Assembly: GCA_023055425.1 (NCBI GenBank)
Contig: JALGPY010000009.1
Span: 33,213,275-33,277,274 of the forward strand
Direction: 5' to 3'
DNA: 64,000 nt
Source of the DNA: Linanthus parryae
Lineage: Eukaryota; Streptophyta; Magnoliopsida; Ericales; Polemoniaceae
This document shows, piece by piece, positions 1 to 9,537 of the stretch. The notes under the pieces are model-generated. The model made no database searches, was not told where the DNA came from, and saw only the letters and a program-made list of their open reading frames with translations. The first letter of the stretch is position 1. Every line of letters begins with the position of its first letter. Made by a program: the position numbers and the translations under genes.

Positions 1-450
1 AGTAAGTCCTGTCGCGCGCGAGCCAAGCCCGCGCGTGACCCCTGGTAACTGCTTTTGAGAGATTTATGGCACGAGCTTCATAAACCCGGTCAAATCGGTC
101 AAACCCGGTCAACCCCATAACGGTTCCGGTATACACGGATAACGTGCTGTAACGGTCCCTATATACGCGGACGAAAGTGCCGTTGTGGTTAAGTTAATTA
201 AGCCGCCATTGATGGGCACATTAACCACACTGCAACGGTAACATTCTCCGTTATATATAGGATCATTAACCCTTCCATACGAGGGAGAACCACCAGACAT
301 AAGCGGAAGCTCTGCCAAACCCCCGTCTCTCTCTCATACAGTACCATTGCCTTACTCTCTCCCTACACACAACCCAACACTTCCTGTGCCATTTCTATTC
401 TCTGTCCTTGGTGTACACAAAGTTCTCTCTGCAGAATTCTCTTGTACACA
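1..450 (+). repeat. 5' LTR of the Tat element, partial
   Basis: Matches the last 450 bases of the complete 3' LTR at 14157-14783; about 177 bases are missing to the left of the window. It ends TGTACACA, followed by a primer-binding-site candidate. A TATA-like TTATATATAGG lies at 251-261, and CT-rich sequence leads into the presumed transcript start. Differences from the 3' copy are mostly transitions. Confidence 0.9.
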
Positions 451-453
451 TTT

Positions 454-470
454 TGGTGAACCCGACGTGA
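454..470 (+). other. candidate primer binding site of the Tat element
   Basis: The sequence begins TGGTGAACCCGAC, three bases after the LTR end. It starts with TGG, as expected for pairing with a tRNA CCA end. It is not the initiator-methionine site used by the copia elements in this window. The tRNA was not identified with confidence. Confidence 0.55.
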
Positions 471-490
471 ACTTACCATTGCAAGCAACC

Positions 491-1147
491 ATGTCTCATG
501 AAGATGATGTCAGTAACAGATCGCCTTCCACGGAGACCACCTCGGGAGAGGAGGCACGCCGTACTCCTACAGCCACCGGTGAAGCTCCGACGTTAGAGGC
601 CTTGGACGCTACCATTCAGAACCAGGCGAAGGCTCTCAAAGCTCAATCTGCACAGCTGGAACGAATAATGGCTATTCTGGAAACTCTCGCTCCAAATCCC
701 GCACCGGCCACTACCGTCTCTCAGGGAGGAGGAGCCTCCACCACTCAAGGATTGGGAGTGTCAACCACACCACCCAATCCTAACCTTCAAACTCCACCGG
801 CAACTACGCAGTTACCCTCAATTCAGGGACCAACAGCCCAAATGTTGCCTCTTGCCACTCATACTCCTCAACCTCCAACTCTGGTACCCAATCCGTCCTC
901 ACAATACCCCTTGCCTCCTCCATCGGCAACGTGGGGCAACGTGAATTCGCAATATGTTCCTAGCCCTCCCATGGCATATGTGTCGCCTCCGCATGCAACA
1001 ACCCCTCCTCCTGCGACTGAGGGAAGTGCTCCGGAGTGTATGACGTCGCTGCAACGACGCATAGATACCATTCTGGCTCACCAATCGTTTGCGGATACCA
1101 TCATCCCGAAGCTTGACAGCGATCCGCCTATTCCACGAGAGATCTAG
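491..1147 (+). pseudogene. gag: Tat gag, N-terminal part, ended by an in-frame stop
   Basis: The frame opens upstream inside the LTR; ATG at 491 is preferred because it lies after the LTR and primer site. The 218-residue segment is low in complexity: an acidic start (SHEDD), a helical stretch with AKALKAQSAQLERIMAILE that may form a coiled coil, then a long Pro/Thr/Gln-rich linker. It ends at UAG 1145-1147. The next segment (1151) is in exactly the same frame and continues as capsid, so the stop is a nonsense mutation or, less likely, a read-through site. Gag would assemble the virus-like particle in the cytoplasm. Confidence 0.75.
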
Positions 1148-3025
1148 CTCATGCCTAACCCTGCTGGGTACAAAGCTCCTAAATGGGACAAGTTCAAAGA
1201 TGTCAATGGGAACGCCCATGAGCATGTCATGCGCTTCATTGATGTAATGCGGCCGTACGGGGCTGATCCTAAGCTGCTGATGCGCGAGTTCCCGAAATCC
1301 TTGGGGAACGTAGCCTACAAGTGGTACAGGACGTTGGAAGCCGGATCCGTAAAGACCCGGGACGACATGGTCCAGAAGTTTTACACTAAGTTCTTCCAGA
1401 TGGAAGAAAAGGTGACAATGATTCATCTCTCGCGGATGTATCAGAAGCGCGAGGAGGATGGAATAACATTCATCAAGAAGTTCAGGGCCAAGTCCTTGGA
1501 ATGCAAAGATGTGATACTCGAAAGCAGACTCGTGGAGATATGCCTGCAATGCATGCGCGGCGAGTACAAAGGTATGCTTATCAACCTGCAAACACCTACA
1601 TTTTCGAAGCTAATCGAATGCACGAAGAATATCGAGCCTATAGTGGAGAGGCAGAAAAAGAGGAACGCCCCTGAGAGATCCCCGAGCGGGACCACTTTCA
1701 AAATTGGGAGATTCAGCTACAAGAGAGGACGTGAGGCTGAAGTGAATACGGTCTCGCCCCAAAAGCAGCCGAAGGTAGTGAACTTCGATGCCCCACCTTT
1801 GCCATGTTCGGTAGAGGAAGCGAGCGACCTGTTCAGACAATGGCGTAATGATGGTATCCTGCCGCCGCTCGAAAGGGCGCCCTCCAAGGAGATGGTGAGG
1901 GACCCGAAGTGGTGTGAATGTCACGGTAATTTCATGCACCCCACGACTGACTGCAAGAAGCTCAGAATCATGGTAAGCCAAAAGATGAAAAATGGCGAAT
2001 TGATCGTCAGCGATCAAAGGAAGGACGTGCGAAACAATCCACTGCCTGCCCATGCGGAGCAAGAGCCGAAAGGCAAAGAGGTCGCCATGATCTCGATTGT
2101 GGAACTTGAAGAGGTTGCGGAGGATGGTCTACCCATCATTGTCGAGATCCACAATGACGAGGATTACAGTATAGACATGGAGGACGAACGTGCTGATCGG
2201 ATGAAGGGGTCGCGCGGGTTCAGCAGGTTCTTCGATGAGATGAACTTCTCAGAGAAATGCCGGAAGGAGATGACAAAGGCGATCCTGAGGATAGCAGAAG
2301 ATTACGAGGAGGATATCGTAGTCTCCAATGGAAAGGTTGTCAGGGCATCTCGCTCTACAGAAAAGGTCATAACCTTCTCCGCAAGCGACAAGAAGACAGA
2401 TGCGAGCCACCAGAAGCCTCTGTATGTAACAGCAATTATCAATGGTGTGGAGTTCAAAAGAGCGTTCGTTGACGGAGGAGCAGCAGTTAACGTTGTCTTG
2501 CTCAATACTCTGAAGTTAGCAGGAATTCCAGAGCACAAGATCGTCAAGCGTCCATCCCCGCTGATGGGATTCGGAAGCGACTCCAGAATGACAATAGGAT
2601 GGATCCGCGTGGGTTTCCAGATCGGCAAAATCAAGTGTTCAGCAAAATTCTATGTCTTAGATGCGAACACTACGTATCACATGATTATAGGCCGGGCCTG
2701 GATTCATCGCTTTGATGCTGTCCCTTCAACAGCTCACCAAGTGATGAAAGCTATCTGGAATGACAGAATAGTTGAGATACCAGATTCGATAAATCCTTTC
2801 AACATGGATGAAGCGCATCTCAGTGAGGCGGTATGGTTCACTGAGATGGCAGATGAGCAAACGATGGGGCCATTCAACCCCACTCCTTTGCCCCGATGGG
2901 AGGACATTAAAGATCAGTCACCCGCAGGAGTAATGGTGACAAGAGAGGAGGCCAAGGAAAAGTCGTCTACACGAGAAGAGGCGCCGCGGATTGCCTACCA
3001 GCGAAAGAACGTGTATACTATGTAA
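1148..3025 (+). pseudogene. gag-pro: Tat gag capsid domain plus aspartic protease
   Basis: This continues the frame of 491-1147. Residues 1-160 (counted from Met at 1151) resemble the retrotransposon gag capsid: KWDKFKDVNGNAHEHVMRF, then a WYR-L motif and FYTKFF. A cysteine/histidine cluster at about 255-270 (CECHGNFMHPTTDCKK) occupies the position where Tat gags carry a zinc-binding segment. The protease follows: the catalytic aspartate is D441 in VDGGAAVN, with the flap and second motif (YHMIIGRAWIH) at about 515. The frame closes with TAA at 3023-3025. Between here and the RT the same frame still reads as coding sequence with stops, so the ends are mutations, not gene ends. Confidence 0.8.
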
Positions 3026-3115
3026 AGGATAGCAAAACATGATCCTGAAGGCAACGAGATAGAGAGTTTCTACGCCAACGGGAAGAAATGCTATCGCATA
3101 TGAAGGTGCGCGGGG

Positions 3116-3352
3116 GTGTCCTCACGCGAGCATGGGGATATCCCTGAGCAAATCAATCAAGTCGAGCAGGTTTTGGAACCAGACAAACCAATGCCAAGCG
3201 TTCTAGAGGAAAAACTCAAAGAAGCACCCGAATGCATGGAGGACAAACCCAGGCCGCAAAAGCAGGAGTTGAAGGAGGTATTCCTAAGCCCGAGCAAAGA
3301 AAAGAAGAGGCCAGTCTTTCTAAGTGCGGAACTCACAGGGGAGGAGGAATAA
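3116..3352 (+). pseudogene. Tat polyprotein linker between protease and RT
   Basis: Same frame as the gag-protease segment, bounded by stop codons on both sides. It encodes an acidic and basic, proline-containing linker (KPRPQKQELKEVFLSP). After the TAA at 3350-3352 the same frame reads RLLQLLTEYKDVFA, the usual lead-in to gypsy RT, and is then lost to a one-base frameshift near 3403. Coding character is kept throughout, so this is not the intron described between protease and RT in Ogre elements. Confidence 0.6.
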
Positions 3353-3404
3353 AGATTGCTACAACTTCTGACTGAGTACAAAGACGTGTTCGCACGGGAA
3401 TACG

Positions 3405-5144
3405 ATGAAAATGCCTGGTCTGGACACGAGCATCACCATGCACCGGTTAGATGTGATCCCGGGATCCAAACCGGTAAAGCAGAGCAAGAGAAGATTTAGA
3501 CCGGAGCTTAACGTTAAGATCAAGCAGGAAGTCGTCAAACTTTTGAATGCCAAATTCATCGAGGCGAATCACCATCCTACATGGTTGGCTAACATTGTGC
3601 CCATGGTGAAGAAGAATGGGCAGTTTCGCATTTGCGTGGATTTCCGGGACCTTAATCGTTTCTGCCCCAAAGATGATTTTCCACTTCCCAACATTGACCT
3701 GCTTATTGATTCGACCGCGGGTCATCGCATGTTCAGCTTCATGGACGGCTTCAGTGGGTACAATCAGATCAAGATGGACCCCGAAGATGCACGGAAAACC
3801 GCATTCATCACTCCGGTGGGAGTCTTCAATTACACGGTTATGCCTTTTGGCCTCAAGAACGCAGGCGCAACTTACCAGCGAGCCATGATGGCCCTGTTTC
3901 ACGACATGGTGCACAAGGAAGTAGAATTCTACGTGGACGACTTAGTTTTCAAATCCAAGGAAGAGGCAGACCACCTGGGGGATTTGCGGAAAGTGTTCAA
4001 CAGATGCAGAAGCTTTCAATTAAAGATGAACCCCATTAAGTGCGCATTCGGAGTGACCTCGGGGAAATTCCTGGGATGTGTGGTACATCGTCAAGGAATA
4101 GAGCCTGATCCTTTGAAAGTATCGGCAATCACTAGCATGACGGCGCCGCACAACCAAAGTGCCTTGAAGACCTTCTTGGGAAAGCTATCCTACCTGCGAA
4201 GGTTCATCCCAGCGATCGCCGAAATCACCTTCTGTTTCAGCGATCTTCTCAAGAAGGACGCTCTATATAACTGGACTACGGAGCACGAAGCTGCGTTTGG
4301 AAGGCTAAAGGACATGTTGACATCGTCAAAGGTAATGATCGCACCTCAGCTCGGATCACCACTCTTGTTGTACTTAACGTCAACAAAGAGGTTTATAGGG
4401 GCACTCCTGGCTCAGGAGTATGAGGGGCAAGAAAGGTCGATCTACTACATTTCTCGCATAGTGCAGCCAGCAGAATCAAGGTACACGGACATCGAACGTC
4501 ATTGCCTTGCCCTATTCTTTGTAATAGAAAAGTTAAAGCATTATTTTGCTTCGCACAAAGTGGTAGTGGTCACAAAGAGTGATCCTATACGGTATCTTCT
4601 GACTCACACTACTCCTGGGGGAAGATTGGAAAAATGGTATATGACCATTTCTCAATATGACATCACATGTGTTCGACCCCGGGCAATCAAGTCGCAAGCG
4701 GTGGCGGATTTGCTAGCACAGTTCCCTGATAACAGTCATGAGCCTGTGATTGAGGAAGAACTGGAGGGACCTGAAATCTACGCAGTTGAGTTGCCCTACT
4801 GGACGCTCCATTTTGACGGATCGTCAACAAGGAAAGGTGGAGGCATTGGGATAGTCTTGACCAAACCCGACGGAGAGGTCATACAGATGTCAGCGAAGCT
4901 TGACTTCGCAGTCACCGACAACGAAGCAGAGTATGAAGCTCTCATCGCAGGTCTTCGCGCAGCGAGGGCACTAGAAGTAAGCAACTTGACGGTTATGGGA
5001 GACTCCAAGCTAATCGTCAAACAAGCCTCGGGCGAGTATGGTTTGAAGGAGATAAACTTATTGCCCTACCGGACCTTAGTACAAAAAACTGGTGCAGTAG
5101 TTCTGCGATGTCAGGTACGAGCACAAACCCAGAGCGGACAATAG
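3405..5144 (+). CDS. pol: Tat reverse transcriptase with two RNase H domains
   Basis: 579 open residues. RT covers about 20-215: FRICVDFRDLN, GYNQIKMDPEDARKTAF, MPFGLKNAGATYQR and the catalytic YVDD at 176-179. The connection and retroviral-type RNase H lie at about 235-420 (LTSTKRFIGALLAQ, HYFASHKVVVVT). After a spacer, a second archaeal-type RNase H begins near 465, with D471 in HFDGSSTRKGGG, the NEAEYEAL motif near 510 and GDSKLIVKQ. This double RNase H is specific to Tat elements and related plant lineages. The protein would copy element RNA into cDNA in the particle. The Met at 3405 is internal to the polyprotein; the frame is lost upstream by frameshift and ends early at about 5120-5144 by another. 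Confidence 0.9.
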   Translation: MKMPGLDTSITMHRLDVIPGSKPVKQSKRRFRPELNVKIKQEVVKLLNAKFIEANHHPTWLANIVPMVKKNGQFRICVDFRDLNRFCPKDDFPLPNIDLLIDSTAGHRMFSFMDGFSGYNQIKMDPEDARKTAFITPVGVFNYTVMPFGLKNAGATYQRAMMALFHDMVHKEVEFYVDDLVFKSKEEADHLGDLRKVFNRCRSFQLKMNPIKCAFGVTSGKFLGCVVHRQGIEPDPLKVSAITSMTAPHNQSALKTFLGKLSYLRRFIPAIAEITFCFSDLLKKDALYNWTTEHEAAFGRLKDMLTSSKVMIAPQLGSPLLLYLTSTKRFIGALLAQEYEGQERSIYYISRIVQPAESRYTDIERHCLALFFVIEKLKHYFASHKVVVVTKSDPIRYLLTHTTPGGRLEKWYMTISQYDITCVRPRAIKSQAVADLLAQFPDNSHEPVIEEELEGPEIYAVELPYWTLHFDGSSTRKGGGIGIVLTKPDGEVIQMSAKLDFAVTDNEAEYEALIAGLRAARALEVSNLTVMGDSKLIVKQASGEYGLKEINLLPYRTLVQKTGAVVLRCQVRAQTQSGQ

Positions 5145-5941
5145 GCATGCTGATGCTTTAGCTACCTTGGGATCCAAGGTTAGTGCGGATAATGTCCTGC
5201 GAGAATTTCGATTGAAGTGCGAACGTCCTCGGCGTTGACAGAGGACGCATGCGACAGCGAATGCATGGATGATGCAGATTGGAGAAAGTCCATATTGCGA
5301 GCCATTGCAGAAGGAACAAGCAACGAAAATTGGCCATCTACAAAGGGGTATTGCATACATGACAACACCCTCTACTATAAAGGCCCAGGTGGAATACTCA
5401 TGCGATGCGTCTCAGAACAGGAGGGACAAGCGCTGTTAGACAAGATTCACCAACACACTTGTGGATAAAGTGAGGTGTCAATCTATCGGAAAGCCCAGAG
5501 GTATGGGATTCACTGGCCGGACATGTCAACAGCCGCGGCATTGATTCAAGGGAATTGCGAGAGTTGCACGCTGATCAAAGACTATTTAGCGATTGCTCTG
5601 GTTGATGATGACACGGATTGGAGGAAGTCACTCTTTGACTTTCTCACACAGGGGATTGAACCTGAATCGAGGAAAGAACCGAAAAGCTAAAGTGAAAAGC
5701 AGCACGGTACGTGGTGCAAGAAAATATACTCTGGCGAAGAGGCCACAAAGGTAATCTACTGCGATGCTTAGATACTAAGGAAGCACAAGAGGTGATGGAC
5801 CTCTCTCATCAAGCGGAACATCAAGGAGGTGCGAAGTTATGCAGACAACTCCTCACAATTGGCTACTTTTGGCCCACAATGTAAGCGGACTGCCGAGCTA
5901 AAGTAAGGAGATGCCAAGAGTGCCAATTCAAAGGCAACCTA
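5145..5941 (+). pseudogene. Tat integrase zinc-binding region, apparently duplicated
   Basis: Several short open pieces alternate with stops. At 5254-5560 one module reads DADWRKS..., ILYY/RGPGGIL-like, HQHTCG, then YRKAQRYGIHWPDM and NCESC. At 5620-5930 a second similar series follows in mixed frames: DTDWRKS, LLRCLDTKEA, LSHQAEHQGG, GYFWPTM and RRCQEC. Each has the histidine pair and cysteine pair layout of the HHCC zinc finger that precedes the integrase core. Two such modules in a row suggest a tandem duplication within the polyprotein. Stops at 5466, 5688 and elsewhere make it non-coding now. Confidence 0.65.
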
Positions 5942-6319
5942 GTGCATGCCCCTGCTGTGGATCTACACGCGCTAGGAACGCCATGGTCGTTCCAAACTTG
6001 GGCTTTGGATTTTGTTGGCCCTATACGACCGGCCTCGCATGGGAATCAGTTTATCCTCACGGCGACTGAGTTATTCACTAAGTGGGTAGAAGCAATACCA
6101 CCGAAGACGGCAAATGCGCTCGCCATAGTCCATTTTATCCAGGAGAACATCATATGCAGGTTCGGAATTCCAAACACCATTCTCTCGAATAATGGCACTC
6201 CCTTTGTCAATCGCCAGGTAGCTGCGAAACTAGCAGAGTACAACATAAGGCAGTATGTTCTACTCCCTACTATCCGAAAGGAAATGGTCAAGCGGAAGCA
6301 ACCAACAAGACGCTATTGA
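5942..6319 (+). pseudogene. Tat integrase catalytic core
   Basis: Begins after the CQEC of the zinc finger with HAPAVDLHALGTPWSFQTWALDF; the first catalytic aspartate is in LDFVGP. The second is replaced: the usual SDNG motif reads SNNGTPF, an Asp-to-Asn change. Beyond 6290 the frame shifts, and the E-bearing segment (GNGQAEATNKT) sits in another frame at about 6280-6320. The core normally joins cDNA ends to host DNA in the nucleus; loss of an active-site aspartate and the frameshift mean it cannot. Confidence 0.75.
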
Positions 6320-6840
6320 GAATATTGAGTAAGATGGTTGCAAATGACCACAAGAAGTGGGCTGATTCCTTGAACATAGCCTTGTGGGCGTATTGAACTT
6401 CTCCAAGGACTCCCACAGGAGTCTCGCCATTTCTTTTATGCTATGGAGCTGAAGCTGCAGTACCTGCGGAGGTGAAGGTCAACTCCGCGAGACTGGCTTT
6501 CCATGCATTGTACGACAATCAACGCGATCATGACTTGGTCCTGTTAGAAGAGAAGCGGGAGCAAGCTAAGTGCACTAACAAGCGATACCAGGAACGGATC
6601 GCCCGCGCATACAACAAAACAGTCCAACGTCAAGATTTCGCAGTTGGAGATCTGGTTTTGCGCGCATCGGATCACTGCGTGCGAGAGGCGGCTCATCCGA
6701 AATTCGCAGCCAACTGGGAAGGACCCTTCGAAGTCACAGAAGTCTTTGATAGTGGCTACTGCAACATAAAAAGGCTACATGGGACGACCCCAACCTCGAG
6801 CTCAGTCAACATGCGCTGGATTAAGAAGTATTATCCTTAA
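6320..6840 (+). pseudogene. Tat integrase C-terminal part
   Basis: After the core, the frame reads LRILSKMVANDHKKW, then a stop (tga, 6394-6396, in the place of a Trp or Arg) and SPRTPTGVSPFLLCYG. The open stretch from 6472 ends at 6840 with the C-terminal integrase domain (VGDLVLR, ANWEGPFEVTE, MRWIKKYYP). No chromodomain follows, which fits Tat and argues against a chromovirus. TAA at 6838-6840 is probably the original end of the polyprotein. Confidence 0.75.
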
Positions 6841-6897
6841 CTCCTCTCATTATATTCGTTAGATTACAACGTCTACTTTATGCTCTGTATTGCTAAA

Positions 6898-6995
6898 ATT
6901 CGTGCATCTTCTCTCCCACACGAGGGATTGTAATCTCACCTCTCCCATATGAGAGTATTCTATAATAAAAAGACTTCTCCCAAATGGGAAGAACT
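6898..6995 (+). repeat. three successive short imperfect hairpins
   Basis: TCTCCCACACGAGGGA, CTCTCCCATATGAGAG and CTTCTCCCAAATGGGAAGAA follow one another within 90 bases just after the polyprotein. Each has a CTCCC-type arm, a 4-6 base loop and a GAG/GGGAG-type arm. They precede the 54-bp array, whose unit also contains a small stem (CTATC...GATAG). Confidence 0.5.
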
Positions 6996-7069
6996 TTATG
7001 ATTTCGGCTGTCTTTATTGTTTTATTTATTTCATCATTTCTCAATAGCGAAAGCCCATCCGCCGCGATG

Positions 7070-7700
7070 GCAGCATTATGAAAGTACGATCTTAAGTGAT
7101 CTCTTAAGCCTATCTGCCATGATAGCAGCCTATGCGAATGCGATCTTAAGTGATCTTTTAAGCCTATCTGCCATGATAGCAGCCTATGCGAATACGATCT
7201 TAAGTGATCTCTTAAGCCTATCTGCCATGATAGCAGCCTATGCGAATACGATCTTAAGTGATCTCTTAAGCCTATCTTTCATGATAGCAGCCTATGCGAA
7301 TACGATCTTAAGTGATCTCTTAAGCCTATCTGCCATGATAGCAGCCTATGCGAATACGATCTTAAGTGATCTTTTAAGCCTATCTGCCATGATAGCAGCC
7401 TATGCGAATACGATCTTAAGTGATCTCTTAAGCCTATCTGCCATGATAGCAACATATGCGAATACGATCTTAAGTGATCTCTTAAGCCTATCTGCCATGA
7501 TAGCAGCCCTATGAGTATGCGATCTTAAGTGATCTTTGAGCCTATCTGCCATGATAGGAGCGCCATGCAAATATGATCTTAAGTGATCTCCAAAGCCTAT
7601 CTGCCAAGATAGCAGATGTGCTTAAGTCTAATCTTAAGTAGTTCTCAAGTCTATCTATCAAGATGGCAAAGCTATGTAAATGCAATCTCGAACGATCTAA
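7070..7700 (+). repeat. 54-bp tandem repeat in the Tat 3' region
   Basis: About eight well-kept units of 54 bases run from about 7110 to 7515, with decayed units on both sides (to about 7700). The unit contains TCTGCCATGATAGCAGCC and ATCTTAAGTGATCTCTTAAG. It holds two internal inverted repeats: CTATC/GATAG, and CTTAAG twice with GATC between. Because 54 is a multiple of three, one frame stays open at 7017-7514, but its repetitive product is probably not a real protein. Tandem arrays in this part of Tat/Ogre elements are known seeds of plant satellite DNA. Confidence 0.9.
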
Positions 7701-9073
7701 AAGTACATCTGTGAATCTATCTGACGGATAGCGAATCATATCGACAATGCAACGTGTGAATATAACACTATAAAAGGCTAAATCTGCCAGCACGCATGCG
7801 AAATTGTAGTTCGTTGTAACAAGAGTAGCAAATCAAGCAAATCGATTTATTATTATGAGTCAAAATGACTTACAAATTATCTGTCTAGATAGCAGCTTAC
7901 AAGCGGAAAAGCTCGGACTGAGCTAATTACACAGACAGCATGGCTTACAATGCATCTAAATAGCATCCTACAAGCGGAAGTTACACATCGGGGGAATCCT
8001 TACTAAAAAAGGATCGACCTACTGGTCCTAACAGAAGCTATGCGATACAACGATCTGCGGCCAAAGATCTGTAGCAAGTAGGGTGTTCCTATAAAACGAA
8101 CGACCTACTAACGCTACAAGACCTATGCGGCGCTATGTTCAAGATCCCAGGATCTGACAAGGCCTCTGTCTGATCAACACCCCAAGAGATGTGCCTGAGG
8201 AACCACCTGTTCCGGCGAAGGACAAGCAAGCAGCAACTCCTAGGGCAAGAGGCTCCTTGTCCACGGAGACGAGCACAACGGCTCGTCACCCCGAGTTCAA
8301 GAACATGGTGGCGAATGATCCTCCTCCGGGAAAGCTAGAGGAGAAATCTGTCGTTCATCACGAGTCGGTAGCGAGGTCAGTACGGCGCTGCACCTCGCCG
8401 GGAGGCAGCCGGAAACAAGACCTGCAAGCATAATAGACGAAGAAAATTCTTCGAGCAAGCATGACACATTGTGTGCATCTTCTTTATGATGGTTATGAAG
8501 AGCAATAAGCCTCGTAAACAGGATCTTGGAAGCTATTTCTATGGCACAAATCACAAACTCATGTTTCACAACTTGAAGTTGCCATGAATCAAAGAAAGAC
8601 AAGCAATGAAGCCAGCAGTCGTAGGGACTCATGGCAGGCCACATTTTGGGATGAAAGACCCAAGCAGTGGAAAGCAGGGTTTATATAGACCCGACGGAGA
8701 CCCTTCAAATCTCTAGCTGAGTCAGCAAAGCTTGGAAAAGGGGTAAGCATCAATCACTTACGCCTTGAAAAGAGGTAACATTCAATTACCCTACTAAAGT
8801 CTACGACGATTAAGTTGCGTATCCTAATTAATGACGGAAGGTCATGATACGGATGGACTTCCCAAGGAAAGCGTGCTTATCTGATAAGTAATTAGTGCGA
8901 AAATCAAGGCAGAATATCAATAGCTGACGTCATAATTGATATGCACAGAGATATTCGAGCAAATCTCGGGAAGGGCAAAATAGGCATTCAAATTTTTTTA
9001 AAAAAATGGGGGAGAAACCCTAGCAACATTACAGTAATGTTTTAACATTTTTGTTCAACAAATTTGTTATTTT
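7701..9073. other. Tat interior between tandem array and antisense gene
   Basis: No convincing gene. Decayed echoes of the array continue to about 7990 (agcagcttacaagcgg, cctacaagcggaa). A short + strand frame at 8191-8433 is Pro/Glu/Thr rich and uses the same kind of codons as the element, but it has no recognisable domain and no support beyond being open. The segment 8980-9073 is AT-rich and would hold the 3' end of the antisense gene; no clear AATAAA was seen on that strand. Confidence 0.5.
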
Positions 9074-9537
9074 TCAAAATAAGCCTTTGACCAGGGAGTC
9101 ATTAGGAGTAAACAGGCGCGACAAATTCGCCACTTGCTCCACTTCTCGCTTCAACTGCTCATAGTTGGCGTTCATCTCATGGAAGAGCTTCACAGCCTCT
9201 TCAGATTTCTGCTTTTGCTGCTCCACCTTCTGCTCCTCAGCTGCGAGGTTACGGAAGCCGCGCTTCAAATTCACAGCCGCGCGAATCTGGGTGACCCTTT
9301 TGACAAGATACCCAAAGCCCAGCTTGCCTTGAACTTTAGTTTGAAGGTTTTGACACATGTTGAAAAGCAACTGCGCGCTCTGAGGAGAGATGGTCGCAGG
9401 CGTGGCCGCAGACAGATGCTCCAAAATCCAGATGGCTTCGGTCAAAAATAGCCTCCTGTCGAAAGGTTCTATCTCCAGAGACCTCACAAATGAGCGGGGA
9501 TGGGAGAGACGCATCTGAACCAACCAGTCCACATCAG
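9074..9537 (-). CDS. antisense gene exon 6: coiled-coil end
   Basis: With acceptor GAAGCAAG|CTGATG it continues exon 5 in frame and runs to TGA at 9074-9076. A second possible acceptor is TTAAG|GTTGAAG with the later exon-5 donor. Content: DVDWLVQMRLSHPRSF, a leucine-rich helical part, then a strong coiled coil (EEQKVEQQKQKSEEAVKLF). C-terminal coiled coils are frequent in mobile-domain proteins of plants. Confidence 0.65.

Noticed and set aside
899..1591. 230-codon minus-strand gene
   Set aside because: Lies opposite gag in a GC-rich coding region; no domain, explained as a shadow frame.
3026..3404. Ogre-type intron between protease and RT
   Set aside because: The interval keeps coding character in the gag-protease frame; it has stops and one frameshift, not an intron.
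7070..7560. CRISPR-like regular array
   Set aside because: Units are directly adjacent 54-mers without unique spacers, inside a plant retrotransposon; it is a plain tandem repeat.
8191..8433. small + strand gene in the Tat 3' region
   Set aside because: Open for 80 codons but no family, no start context, and not needed by the element's known layout; left as a note only.
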